Shown here: positions 51,505 through 60,485 of the stretch, in pieces
How positions within the stretch are numbered: the first letter of the stretch is position 1
Layout: each line of letters begins with the position of its first letter
Source of the DNA: Stenotrophomonas maltophilia
GTDB taxonomy: Bacteria > Pseudomonadota > Gammaproteobacteria > Xanthomonadales > Xanthomonadaceae
Assembly: GCF_004920835.1 (NCBI RefSeq)
Contig: NZ_QFHO01000019.1
Coordinates: 1 to 64,000, forward strand
Length of the DNA: 64,000 nucleotides
Direction of reading: 5' to 3'
Position numbers and translations under genes: made by a program
Notes under the pieces: model-generated
What the model saw: the letters and a program-made list of their open reading frames with translations, nothing else
Database searches by the model: none
Told to the model about the DNA's origin: nothing

Positions 51505-52397
51505 GCATGGACGAGAAAGAACAACGCCGTGGCCTGCTGGTCACTGCCTCCACCTTCGTGATCTGGGGGCTGGTGCCGGTGTACTGGCACCTGCTCAACG
51601 AGGTGCCCTCGTTCCAGATCATCGCCCACCGCATCATCTGGAGCACCGTGATGGTGCTGGGCTGGCTGCTGCTCAGCTCGCGCCTGGGCTGGTGGAAGAA
51701 GATCGCTGCGCAGCCGCGCGCGCTGCCGATCCTGCTGGTGTCGAGCCTGACCATTGCCTTCAACTGGGGCCTGTACATCTGGGCGATCAATGCCGGCCAC
51801 GTCATCGAGACCAGCCTGGGCTACTTCATCAATCCGCTGGTGAACGTGCTGCTGGGCGTACTGGTGCTGAAGGAGCGGCTGCGCCGACTGCAGTGGGTGG
51901 CGGTGGCAATGGCGGCGGTGGGTGTGGCCTGGCTGACCATCGATGCCGGCACGCCGCCGTGGATCGCGCTGGGCCTGGCCTGTTCGTTCGGCCTGTATGG
52001 CCTGTTGCGCAAGCTGGTCTCGGTCGATCCGGTGGCCGGCCTGGGCGTGGAAAGCCTGTACCTGTTCCTGCCGGCGCTGGCCTTTGCGGTCTGGGCAGAG
52101 AACGGCCATGGTGGCGCGTTCTTCCACGGCTGGGGCTGGCGCAACGACCTGCTGCTGATCTTCGGCGGCGCGATCACTGCGGTACCGCTGATCGGTTTCG
52201 CCTACGGCGTGAAGCGCATTCCGCTGTCGCTGGTCGGCATCCTGCAGTACATCGCGCCGAGCCTGCAGCTGCTGCTGGGCGTGTTCTTCTTCCACGAAGC
52301 GTTCGATACCGCCAAGGCGATCGGCTTTGCCGCGATCTGGGCTGGCCTGATCCTGTTTGTCGGCGACAACATCCGCACGATGCGCGCCAAGCGGTAG
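51501..52397 (+). CDS. rarD: RarD family EamA transporter
   Basis: A 298-residue ten-helix EamA protein of the RarD branch: FVIWGLVPVYWHLLNEVPSF at TM1, AHRIIWSTV, NWGLYIWAINAGHVIETSLG (the RarD-specific motif), and LQYIAPSLQLLLGV in the second repeat. Associated with chloramphenicol resistance by name only; substrate unknown. ATG 51501 overlaps the upstream stop (ATGA). Its TAG stop is contributed by a GTAG palindrome. Confidence 0.93.
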   Translation: MSMDEKEQRRGLLVTASTFVIWGLVPVYWHLLNEVPSFQIIAHRIIWSTVMVLGWLLLSSRLGWWKKIAAQPRALPILLVSSLTIAFNWGLYIWAINAGHVIETSLGYFINPLVNVLLGVLVLKERLRRLQWVAVAMAAVGVAWLTIDAGTPPWIALGLACSFGLYGLLRKLVSVDPVAGLGVESLYLFLPALAFAVWAENGHGGAFFHGWGWRNDLLLIFGGAITAVPLIGFAYGVKRIPLSLVGILQYIAPSLQLLLGVFFFHEAFDTAKAIGFAAIWAGLILFVGDNIRTMRAKR

Positions 52398-52461
52398 CGC
52401 CGGGCCATGCCCGGCGAAGCCATGGGGCCAGAGCCCTTCGCGGGCGAAGGGATCCGACCCC
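52394..52461. repeat. GTAG palindrome plus GGGTC-type repeat after rarD
   Basis: GTAGCGCCGGGC / GCCCGGCG unit at 52394-52416 containing the rarD stop, immediately followed by a member of the second family at 52424-52461 (arms GGCCAGAGCCCTTCGC / GCGAAGGGATCCGACC). Confidence 0.85.
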
Positions 52462-52468
52462 GCTCCCC

Positions 52469-52500
52469 AAAAAAGAGCGGCGCCCCGAAGGGCGCCGCTC
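52469..52500 (-). terminator. Terminator of the TonB-dependent receptor gene
   Basis: On the minus strand an 11-bp stem GAGCGGCGCCC / GGGCGCCGCTC with four-base loop, followed by a T6 run, 56 bases past the receptor stop. Confidence 0.93.
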
Positions 52501-52555
52501 TGCTTCCATCCACAGCCAGGAGAGAGATGGCTGTGGCGGGAACGCGGTTGCAGGC

Positions 52556-55381
52556 TTAGAAGCGCTGCTGGTACTTCATGTACATGAAGCGGCCGATGTC
52601 GAAGCCACCGTAGTAGGTGAAGCTGCTGTTCGGCTGGCTGTACATGATCGGACCCTGGTGGTTGAACACGTTGTTCACGCCCAGCGACACGGTGCCGTCC
52701 CACGGCAGGTTGTAACGCACCTGCAGGTCGTGGAAGGTGTTGGAGCCCACCTTGTTGGTCGGCGATGCGCTGGTGTACGACGAGCTGAAGCCCGGCAGGT
52801 TGCACTCGTCCATGTACGAGCACTTCTCCTTCATGCTGGAGTAGTAGCGCGCGGTCCAGCCGATGCCGAAGTCGCCGTACTGCCAATCCAGGTTGAAGGT
52901 CGAGCGGACACGGAACTCGCCGCCCCAGCTGGTGCGCTGTTCCACCGGCGTGGTCGCGGCGTTGTCGTTGCGCTGCCTCAGGTAGTCGGTGTAGGTGGTG
53001 TTCCAGTTGACGGCGAACTGGCCGAACGTGGTTTCCGGCAGGCGGTAACGCACATTGATGTCATAGCCGGCGGTTTCGCGGAAACCCGCATTGACCAGCG
53101 AGCGGTCCAGGCTGTTGACCTGGCCGTTGCTGCCGCGGGTGAAGCGGCCGCACGCGGCATCCGAACCCTGCACGTAGCACTGTTCGAGAATGCTGTTGGC
53201 GGTCTCGGAGACAATGGCGTTGTTGATGCGGATCTTCCACCAGTCGAGGCTGACATCCAGGCCGGCGACGAAGTCCGGGCTGTACACCAGGCCCACGGTC
53301 CAGGTCTTGGCGGTTTCCGGCTTCAGCTCTGCGTTGAAACCGGAGTTGAAGTCGACGGTCGACTGCTGGCCCGGCTTGGTGGCAACAGTGCCATCGCTGT
53401 TGAGCTGGCGGAAGTTGGCCGGCACCTTCAGCGCCTGGCAGCGGGCGGCAACGGTCGGGCTGGTCGCAGCGGTACCGAACGAGGTATCGCACGGATCGGT
53501 GAACGAATCGCGGGTACTGACGGTGCCACCGTACAGGTCATCCACGGTCGGCGCACGGAAGCCGGTGCCGTAGGTGGCGCGCACCAGCAGGCTGTCGATC
53601 GGCTTCCACTTCAGGCCGAACTTGCTGTTGGTGGTCGAACCGAAGTTGTTGTAATCCGAGTAGCGACCGGCCACGTCCAGCGACAGTTCGCGCGCGAACG
53701 GCAGATCGGTCAGCAGCGGCACCTGCAGCTCCAGGTAGACCTCGTTGAGCGAGTAGTCGCCACGGGTCGGCTGGCCGGTGGTGCCGACGATCTCGCCCTT
53801 CTGCACCCGCATGTCCGGGGTGTAGCTGGCCTCTTCGCTGCGGTGCTCGAAGCCCATCGCGCCCATGATGTCGCCGGCCGGCAGGGTGAACAGCGAACCG
53901 GAGATGTTGGCGCTGGCCACCTTGGTGGTGCTCTTCATCTTGTCGACGAAGCGCGCGAACAGGTAGTCCTGCACGTCCTGGTTGCTCAGCGAGCCGGGGC
54001 CGGTGTAACCCATCGGCGCAGCCGGGTTCCACGGCACGCAGCCGGCGATCACCGCACCCGGTGCGCCGCAGCGGGCCACGTTGCCATCCATGAAGGACGG
54101 ACCGACCGCCTGGTTGACGTGCGGCTGGTACATGCTGCCGGTACCGATGCGCTCGCCTTCATTGCGGTTGTACATGTAGCTGACGTTCCAGTCCCAGTAC
54201 CGCGAACCGGTTTCGAAGCTGCCTTCCAGGCCGATGCTGGCGCGCTTGGTCTCCAGATTGTTCTCGGTGCCGCGCGGCAGCTCCTCGGAGCGGTGCGCGA
54301 ACAGCACATCCTGGCCCCACAGGTTGAACGTACTGTCCTTGGACAGGGCGGCACGGCTGCCGTTACGCGCCTGGGCGGCGCTGACCGAGTACGGGTAGCC
54401 GGCCAGCTGCTTGGTCGATTCGCGCTTGCTGTACAGCGCGTCGGCGACGATGCGCAGGTCGTCGGTGATCGAGAAGCCACCGTTGGCGAACACCGAGGTG
54501 CGCTCCAGGCCGGTCAGCAGGCTCATGTTGGTCTTGCTGTTGGCACCATCGGCCGGATCCGGTGCGTGGAAGTTGCTCTTCTGGCTCGGATCGCCGCCCG
54601 GGCCCACGGTCAGGTTCTTGCCACCGACGGTGACGTAGCCCCACGGGGTATTGCCGTTCAGGTTGTCGGTCGGGTGGCGCGGGCCGTTGGGATAGCGGCT
54701 GAACTCGCGATCCTTGCCCAGCACTTCGTCTTCCTTGGTGCGCTCGGCACCCACGGTGAACCAGCCGCGGTCGAAGGTCTTGCCGAAGGTGGCGCTATAG
54801 GAACGCTTCTGGCCGTCACCCTGGCCGTACTGTCCGACGTAGACGCTGGCTTCGCCACCATCGAAGTTCTTGCGGGTGATGATGTTGACCACGCCGGCGA
54901 CCGCGTCCGAGCCATACAGAGCGGATGCACCGTCGGTCAGCACTTCCACGCGCTCGACGATGGCCGACGGGATCGAGGCCAGGTCGGAGTAACCGCCGGC
55001 GCTGACGCCCATGCGGCGGCCGTCGATCAGCACCAGGCTGCGTTCCGGGCCGAGGTTGCGCAGGCTGACGTACATGCCGCCGAAGTCGCGCGAGGAGGTC
55101 AGCGAAGACGCGCGGCCCATGCTCGGCGAACCTGCGGCGGGAATGTCCTGCAGGATGTCGGCGACGTTGACGTAGCCCTTCTTCTCGATCTCGGCGCGGT
55201 TGAGCGCGATCACCGGCTGTGCGGTCTCGACACTGGCCTGGCGGATGCGCGAGCCGGTGATTTCGATGCGGTCGAGAGTGGTGGTGGCGTCGCCGGTGCT
55301 CTGTGCGAAGGCGGGGGTGGTGCAGCTGGCGGCCAGCGCGATGACGATCGCGTTGCGCAGCGGATTGGTTCTCAGGGACAT
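52556..55381 (-). CDS. TonB-dependent outer-membrane receptor
   Basis: A 941-residue receptor with a signal peptide (residues 1-26, CTTPAFAQ). The plug domain covers roughly 38-160 (IEITGSRIRQASVETAQPV, NVADILQDIPAAG, LVLIDGRRMG), and a 22-strand barrel follows to the C-terminal aromatic end (FMYMKYQQRF). The oar/NicO-like family with ITGSRIR is common in xanthomonads for carbohydrates, peptides or other nutrients, so the substrate is open; no neighbouring uptake gene tells. ATG 55381 is chosen; ATG 55411 adds ten residues. Single-gene unit with its own terminator. Confidence 0.93.
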   Translation of the reverse strand: MSLRTNPLRNAIVIALAASCTTPAFAQSTGDATTTLDRIEITGSRIRQASVETAQPVIALNRAEIEKKGYVNVADILQDIPAAGSPSMGRASSLTSSRDFGGMYVSLRNLGPERSLVLIDGRRMGVSAGGYSDLASIPSAIVERVEVLTDGASALYGSDAVAGVVNIITRKNFDGGEASVYVGQYGQGDGQKRSYSATFGKTFDRGWFTVGAERTKEDEVLGKDREFSRYPNGPRHPTDNLNGNTPWGYVTVGGKNLTVGPGGDPSQKSNFHAPDPADGANSKTNMSLLTGLERTSVFANGGFSITDDLRIVADALYSKRESTKQLAGYPYSVSAAQARNGSRAALSKDSTFNLWGQDVLFAHRSEELPRGTENNLETKRASIGLEGSFETGSRYWDWNVSYMYNRNEGERIGTGSMYQPHVNQAVGPSFMDGNVARCGAPGAVIAGCVPWNPAAPMGYTGPGSLSNQDVQDYLFARFVDKMKSTTKVASANISGSLFTLPAGDIMGAMGFEHRSEEASYTPDMRVQKGEIVGTTGQPTRGDYSLNEVYLELQVPLLTDLPFARELSLDVAGRYSDYNNFGSTTNSKFGLKWKPIDSLLVRATYGTGFRAPTVDDLYGGTVSTRDSFTDPCDTSFGTAATSPTVAARCQALKVPANFRQLNSDGTVATKPGQQSTVDFNSGFNAELKPETAKTWTVGLVYSPDFVAGLDVSLDWWKIRINNAIVSETANSILEQCYVQGSDAACGRFTRGSNGQVNSLDRSLVNAGFRETAGYDINVRYRLPETTFGQFAVNWNTTYTDYLRQRNDNAATTPVEQRTSWGGEFRVRSTFNLDWQYGDFGIGWTARYYSSMKEKCSYMDECNLPGFSSSYTSASPTNKVGSNTFHDLQVRYNLPWDGTVSLGVNNVFNHQGPIMYSQPNSSFTYYGGFDIGRFMYMKYQQRF

Positions 55382-55642
55382 CCGTGAAATCTCGTGTTTC
55401 AGAAAAAACATGCGCCCGTTCTGTGGGCGCGTGGGGTGCTGCAAACCAACGTGGGGGCGCGATTCTAGATTGTTTCCATTCGTAACTGTTTGTCGCTGCG
55501 CCGCGAATGTGCGCGAAAATGAATCGCAACCAACAATCCACAGATGCACTGTGCGCAGCGTCACGCGCGTTGCGTTTGCGACGGGCAGAGGCATCGGTAG
55601 CGGCGGTATCTACGCAATCTGTAGCGACAACCACCCAGATCG

Positions 55643-55680
55643 TGGTCAGATCCCTTCGCGTAGCGAAGGGATCTGACCCC
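55643..55680. repeat. GGGTC-family palindrome
   Basis: Arms GTGGTCAGATCCCTTCGC / GCGAAGGGATCTGACCCC, fourth member of the second palindrome family, between the TonB receptor promoter region and the export operon end. Confidence 0.85.
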
Positions 55681-55683
55681 ACC

Positions 55684-55717
55684 AAAGAAAAAGGGACGGA
55701 GCCTTCGCTCCGTCCCT
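55684..55717 (-). terminator. Terminator of the MacAB-like operon
   Basis: On the minus strand an 11-bp stem AGGGACGGAGC / GCTCCGTCCCT with four-base loop and a T-rich tail, 34 bases past the last permease gene. Confidence 0.93.
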
Positions 55718-55750
55718 CTGCACGATGCGCAGTCTGTCGCTGCGTGATGC

Positions 55751-57073
55751 TCAGGTTTCGCGCAGCGCCGTGGTGATCGGCAATCGTGCCGCACGCAGCG
55801 CCGGGAACAGGCCGCCGACCAGGCCGATGCCCAGCGCCCATTTCAGGCCCGTCCACAGCAGTTCCGGCGACACATGGAACTTGAACACCACCGCGCTGAA
55901 GTTGCTGCCGATGGTGGACACGCTGTAGCCATTGAACAGCAGCCACGCCACCGCACAGCCCAGCAGGCCACCCAGCAGTGCAAGCAGCATTGTTTCCAGC
56001 ATCACTGCAGTCACCACCGGCAGGCCGCGGAAGCCGATTGCCCGCATCGTGGCGATCTCGCGTGCGCGCGTGGCCACGGCGGCATACATGGTGTTGAGCG
56101 CACCAAACACAGCGCCTACGGCCATGATGGTGCCGATCACCTTGCCGAGGATGTCGATCAACTTGGTCAATCCACCACCCTGTTTGCTGTAGTAGACGCG
56201 GGTGGTCTCCACGTCCAGCTTCAGGCGCGGATCGGCGGCTACGGCGGCCTTGAACTGCTCGAAGCCGGCCTTGCCATCGGTGCGCACGCTGATCGACTGC
56301 CACGCACTGCGCTGGTAGGTGGTGGCCAACGTATCGGCGTCGGTCCACAGTTCCGAATCATGCGCATCGCCGGTGGCGAAGACACCGACCACGGTCCAGG
56401 TCTGGTTGCCCAGGGTCAGCGTCTTGCCAACGTCCAGATCGCGGAACTGGCCCTTGGCGCCCTGGCCGACCACGATCTCGCGCAGGCCTGTGGCGAACGT
56501 GCGGCCTTCGACGATCTTTACCTTGTCATGCACCGCCCACGCCTGCGGGCCGACGCCGCGGAACTGCGCGTTGACGTCGGTGCCATCGGACTTCGACACC
56601 AGGTTGACCACCTGCGACAGCTCCGGTGACAGCAGCGGCCGACCTTCGGCATCGCGGCTGATGCCGGGCAGGGTGGACAACGTCGGCACCTGTTCGCGGG
56701 TGATGACTGAGTTGGTTTCGGCCTGCGAGCCGCCGCGCAGCACGATGGCGGTGGTGTCATCGCCGGTGTTGTTGAGCGTGGCCTGGAAGCCTTCGCCCAT
56801 CGCCAGCATCGCCACCAGCACGCCGACCACACCGGCGATGCCGACCACGATCACCGAGGACGCGCCCCAGCGCTGCGGCAGGCTGGCTACGCCGATGCGG
56901 GTAGCCGCCAATGCCAGCCGCCCGCCACGGGTCAGCAGCAGCCACAGTGCCACCAGCACGGCGACCGCCAACACGCCGATCCACGGCAGGCCGATCCACA
57001 GCACCAGGCCGATCACCAGCAACAGCGCGGTCAGCGCATTGCCCAGCCACTTCTTGAGTTTGCTCTTGAACAT
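55751..57073 (-). CDS. ABC transporter permease (MacB/FtsX-like), second copy
   Basis: A 440-residue FtsX-type permease. The N-terminal membrane region has two hydrophobic stretches (LTALLLVIGLVLWIG then VLAVAVLVALWLLLTRG), an extracytoplasmic MacB-core domain spans about 90-290, and three C-terminal helices follow (IGTIMAVGAVFGALNTMYA, VMLETMLLALLGGLLG, LKWALGIGLVGGLFPAL). ARTRAREIATMRAIGF (written here as VATRAREIATMRAIGFRG) is the FtsX signature. Last gene of the adaptor-ATPase-permease-permease unit; 13 bases from the previous gene. It and its neighbour probably form a heterodimer. Confidence 0.9.
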   Translation of the reverse strand: MFKSKLKKWLGNALTALLLVIGLVLWIGLPWIGVLAVAVLVALWLLLTRGGRLALAATRIGVASLPQRWGASSVIVVGIAGVVGVLVAMLAMGEGFQATLNNTGDDTTAIVLRGGSQAETNSVITREQVPTLSTLPGISRDAEGRPLLSPELSQVVNLVSKSDGTDVNAQFRGVGPQAWAVHDKVKIVEGRTFATGLREIVVGQGAKGQFRDLDVGKTLTLGNQTWTVVGVFATGDAHDSELWTDADTLATTYQRSAWQSISVRTDGKAGFEQFKAAVAADPRLKLDVETTRVYYSKQGGGLTKLIDILGKVIGTIMAVGAVFGALNTMYAAVATRAREIATMRAIGFRGLPVVTAVMLETMLLALLGGLLGCAVAWLLFNGYSVSTIGSNFSAVVFKFHVSPELLWTGLKWALGIGLVGGLFPALRAARLPITTALRET

Positions 57074-57086
57074 GTCGGTGTCCTCC

Positions 57087-58244
57087 TCAGCGGCCGGCCA
57101 GTGCGTCGACGATCTTCAGGCGCTTGGCACGCAGCGCCGGCAGCAGGCCGACGATGATGCCGATCACCACGATCAGGCCCAGCCCCATCAGCCAGGTCGG
57201 TGTCGGTACATGCGGCGGCAGCATACCCATGCTCTTCGGCCCGATCGCCGGCAGGATCAGTGCAGCCAGGCCCATGCCGATCAGGCCACCGAGGCCGATC
57301 AGCAGCACCGACTCCACCATCACCAGCATCAGCACGGTACTGTCCTTGAAGCCCAGCGTCTTCAGCGTGGCGAGTTCGGGCACGCGCTCGCGCACCGCCT
57401 GCGCCATGGTGTTGCCGGTCAACAGCAGCAGGGTGAAGAACACCGCGCCCATGATCGAGGTGACGATCATGCCGATGTCGGCGAACTGCTTGACGAAGGC
57501 CTGCTGGAACGCCGATTCGGTCTGGGTCTTGGTTTCGTGGTCGGAGTTGGCCGAGATCGCATCGATGGCCTGCGCCACCCTTGACGACTGCTCCGGGTTG
57601 TCCAGCGTCACCGTGTACCAGCTCACCTGGTTCTTGATGTAGTCGTTGGACTCATCGAAGTACTTCCAGTTCATCATCAACTGGCGTTCTTCATTGGCCG
57701 CCAGTGCGCGATCCTTCGAGCGGTAGATGCCCTTCAGTTCCAGCGGCCAGTCGTTGCTGCCGCCACGCGGGAAGATGGTGGCCTGCAGCGGGATGGTGTC
57801 GCCGATCTTCCAGCCGAACTGCTTGGCCAGCGTCTCGCCGACGATCGCGCCGGTACGGGTCTGCTGCCAGTCCTGCAGCTGCGCCGGGTCGATCTGCAGC
57901 TCGCGGTAGACATCGAAGTAGTTGGGCGCCACCGAGAAGTTGGGGAAGAAGTTCTTCGGGTCCTGGTAGATGCCGCCGAACCACATGCCGTAGGTGACAT
58001 CGCGCACGCCGCTGACCTGGCGGATCTGCGTTTCCAGGCGGATCGGCAGCGACTGGGTGATCGACAGGCGCGAAGCCACCACCAACCGGTTGGCACCTTC
58101 CACGCTGCCACCGGACGAGAACGCCACGCGCACCGAGTCGAGCATGCCGAACAGCAGGAACGCGGCCACCACCGACAGCAGGGTCAACAGGGTGCGGGTG
58201 CGGCTGCGGAACAGCTGTGCCCAGACCAACGAGAAGTATTTCAT
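57087..58244 (-). CDS. ABC transporter permease (MacB/FtsX-like), first copy
   Basis: A 385-residue FtsX-type permease. TM1 is at residues 18-38 (LLTLLSVVAAFLLFGML), a periplasmic domain spans 45-255, and three C-terminal helices follow, with VRERVPELATLKTLGF as the FtsX motif near residue 285. 14 bases downstream of the ATPase gene and 13 upstream of the second permease. With one ATPase and an HlyD-type adaptor this is a MacAB-like tripartite export system; the outer-membrane partner is not in the window. Confidence 0.9.
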   Translation of the reverse strand: MKYFSLVWAQLFRSRTRTLLTLLSVVAAFLLFGMLDSVRVAFSSGGSVEGANRLVVASRLSITQSLPIRLETQIRQVSGVRDVTYGMWFGGIYQDPKNFFPNFSVAPNYFDVYRELQIDPAQLQDWQQTRTGAIVGETLAKQFGWKIGDTIPLQATIFPRGGSNDWPLELKGIYRSKDRALAANEERQLMMNWKYFDESNDYIKNQVSWYTVTLDNPEQSSRVAQAIDAISANSDHETKTQTESAFQQAFVKQFADIGMIVTSIMGAVFFTLLLLTGNTMAQAVRERVPELATLKTLGFKDSTVLMLVMVESVLLIGLGGLIGMGLAALILPAIGPKSMGMLPPHVPTPTWLMGLGLIVVIGIIVGLLPALRAKRLKIVDALAGR

Positions 58245-58258
58245 CGCTGTGGCCTCCG

Positions 58259-58948
58259 TCAGTGGGCCAGCGGCGCGTCGGCCAGCTCGCCCTTGTCCAG
58301 GTGCACCGTGTGGGTGGCGTACTCGGCGGCCTTCGGGTCATGGGTGACCATGATGATGGTCTTGCCGTGTTCGCGGTTGAGCTGCTGCAACAGGCCCAGG
58401 ATCTCTTCGGCAGACTGGCGGTCGAGGTCGCCGGTGGGTTCGTCGCAGATCAGGAAGGTCGGGTCGGAGACGATCGCGCGGGCGATCGCCACGCGCTGCT
58501 GCTGGCCGCCGGACAGTTCGTTGGGGCGATGGCTGCGGCGGTCGGCCAGGCCGACCAGGGTTAGCGCGATCTCTGCGTTGCGGCGGCGCTGCGCCGCATT
58601 GAGGTGGGTCAGCAGCAACGGCAGTTCCACGTTCTTCTGCGCGGTCAGCATCGGCATCAGGTTGTAGAACTGGAACACGAAGCCGACATGGTGGCTGCGC
58701 CACGTCGACAGCTGGCCGCCGCTCATCTGGTCGATGCGCTCGCCTTCGATGCTGATCTCGCCGCCGCTGGGGTTGTCCAGGCCGCCGATCAGGTTGAGCA
58801 GGGTGGTCTTGCCGGAACCGGACGGGCCCATCAGCGCGACGAAATCGCCGCTGGCGATATCCAGGTCGATGCCGTGCAGCACCTGCACCTTTTCGGGCCC
58901 ACGCTGGTAGGTCTTGGTGATGTTGCGCAGTGAAACCAGGGTCGACAT
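58259..58948 (-). CDS. ABC transporter ATP-binding protein (MacB/LolD type)
   Basis: A 229-residue ATPase. Walker A is MGPSGSGKTTLLN near residue 45, the signature LSGGQQQRVAIARAI near 147, Walker B LICDEPTGDLD near 168, and the switch His in VTHDPKAAEYA near 200. The DEPTGDLD form is typical of MacB/LolD/FtsE exporters. ATG 58948 gives the family length. Encoded between adaptor and permeases, consistent with MacAB-like assembly. Confidence 0.93.
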   Translation of the reverse strand: MSTLVSLRNITKTYQRGPEKVQVLHGIDLDIASGDFVALMGPSGSGKTTLLNLIGGLDNPSGGEISIEGERIDQMSGGQLSTWRSHHVGFVFQFYNLMPMLTAQKNVELPLLLTHLNAAQRRRNAEIALTLVGLADRRSHRPNELSGGQQQRVAIARAIVSDPTFLICDEPTGDLDRQSAEEILGLLQQLNREHGKTIIMVTHDPKAAEYATHTVHLDKGELADAPLAH

Positions 58949-59065
58949 GGGTGGTTCTCCACGAAAGGCGGGAAACGGGGATGCGTCCCGGCCAACGGCC
59001 GGCACGCGTCGAACAGTGGTGCTTTCCAGCGGTACTGCCGGTGGCGCCATGCGGGCGCCGGGCCG

Positions 59066-60322
59066 TTACTGCGCTTGCTTCTGCTTGACCCTGGTGCCGT
59101 CGCGCAGGGTGTCCGGCGGGTTGACCACCACCGACTCCCCTGCGCTCACGCCCTTGAGGATCTGGCGGTCCTTGCCCATCGCCTGGCCCGCCTCGACCGT
59201 GCGCTGCTGCACGCGGTTGTCATCGCCCAGTGCGAAGGCCACCGACGCGCCCTCACGCTCGACCACCGCAGTAGCCGGAACGCGCACGCCCTGCGGCTTG
59301 GCTTCGGTCTGCGGCTGTGCCTGTTCCAGGAAGCTGACCCGCACGCCCATCTCCGGCACGATGCGCGGGTCCTTCACCTTCAGTGCCACGCGTACCTTCA
59401 CCGTGGCCTTGCCGCGGTCGGCGGTGGGGATGATGGCGATCACCTCACCCGGAATCTTCCATTCCGGATAGGCGTTGAGCGTGGCTTCCACCGGCATCTT
59501 CGGCTGCACGCGGCCGATGAAGGCTTCGCCGACCTCGACTTCGATCTCCAGCGATTCCATGTCGACGATGGTGCCGATGCCGGTACGGGTGAAGCCACCA
59601 CCGGCCGACAGCGGCGAGACGATCTCGCCGGGCTGCGCAGCCTTGGCGGTGACCACGCCGGAGAACGGCGCGCGCACGATGTTGTTGTCCACGCCCAGGT
59701 CGGCGATGGCCAGCTGGTCGTTGGCCACCTTGACGTTGCGCTGTGCGGTGTCCAGCTGTGCACGCAGGCTGTCGCGCTGGGCCACCGCCTGGTCGTACTG
59801 TGAGCGCGACACCAGCTGCTGGCCGACCAGCGCCTGCAGGCGGCCGGCTTCAGCGGCGGCCTGCTTCTGCTGTGCTTCCAGCCCGGCCACCTGGCTGCGT
59901 GCGGCTTGCAGCTGCGAGGCGTACAGGCTGCGCTGCGCGTCGGCATCGATCGGGTCCAGGGTGGCCATGATCTGGCCCTGCTCCACGCGCATGCCTTCTT
60001 CGATCATCACCTCACGCACCTTGCCGGTGATCTTGGCCGACACCGTGGCCATGCGCCGGGCGACCACGTAGCCGCTGGCGTCGAGCACCGAACTGCTGGC
60101 GCTGCCCTGTTGGATGGCCACCGCCGGCGCGGTGTCCACTTCCACGGTGGGCGCGCGGCCGAACAGTGCGAATGCACCACCGGCCAGCAGCACGATGATC
60201 ACGGCCACGGCGATCCACAGCCAGCGGCGGCCACCACTGCCGCCACTGGAGGCGGGCGGCGGCGACTTGCGGTCGATACGGAGTTCCTTCAACAGCTCGG
60301 CAGAAGCGTTCATTCGTTCCAT
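59066..60322 (-). CDS. HlyD/MacA-family periplasmic adaptor
   Basis: A 418-residue membrane-fusion protein. One N-terminal membrane helix at residues 38-58 (LWIAVAVIIVLLAGGAFALF), a biotinyl-lipoyl-like first half (VSAKITGKVREVMIEEGMRV), an alpha-helical coiled hairpin around 140-210 (rich in Gln/Ala/Leu, LQAARSQVAGLEAQQKQ), the second lipoyl half (VRAPFSGVVTAKAAQPGEIV) and beta-barrel domains. Links an inner-membrane ABC exporter to an outer-membrane channel. ATG 60322 or 60313 are both possible. First gene of the operon; 117 bases separate it from the ATPase gene. Confidence 0.92.
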   Translation of the reverse strand: MERMNASAELLKELRIDRKSPPPASSGGSGGRRWLWIAVAVIIVLLAGGAFALFGRAPTVEVDTAPAVAIQQGSASSSVLDASGYVVARRMATVSAKITGKVREVMIEEGMRVEQGQIMATLDPIDADAQRSLYASQLQAARSQVAGLEAQQKQAAAEAGRLQALVGQQLVSRSQYDQAVAQRDSLRAQLDTAQRNVKVANDQLAIADLGVDNNIVRAPFSGVVTAKAAQPGEIVSPLSAGGGFTRTGIGTIVDMESLEIEVEVGEAFIGRVQPKMPVEATLNAYPEWKIPGEVIAIIPTADRGKATVKVRVALKVKDPRIVPEMGVRVSFLEQAQPQTEAKPQGVRVPATAVVEREGASVAFALGDDNRVQQRTVEAGQAMGKDRQILKGVSAGESVVVNPPDTLRDGTRVKQKQAQ

Positions 60323-60422
60323 CACAGGCGTTCGGGCGGGTGTGACCGGAAGGGCAGGCAGCGGCGGTTCCGGCGGTGGAGCGTGCGGCACAGCATGAAG
60401 GCAGGTGCATCGGCGATGGCAG

Positions 60423-60450
60423 TGACAGCTGTCATCCGATGTCATTGACG
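60423..60450. promoter_or_regulatory. Palindrome and repeats in divergent intergenic region
   Basis: A perfect 12-bp palindrome TGACAGCTGTCA lies at 60423-60434, and a second GTCAT follows 11 bases after the first (GTCAT at 60431 and 60441). A TTGACG at 60445-60450 may be the -35 of the rightward operon. Located between two divergent transport operons, so it is a candidate binding site for the DesR-like regulator encoded at 63403. Confidence 0.4.
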
Positions 60451-60485
60451 GCGGCAACTGCGAAATGTGACCACGGCGGCACAGG

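Noticed and set aside
51692-55387. A 1231-codon plus-strand open frame over rarD and the TonB receptor
   Set aside because: It runs antisense to the receptor and out of frame with rarD. Composition is Ala/Gly/Arg/Val-rich as expected for a shadow; the opposite strand has a full receptor with signal peptide and terminator.
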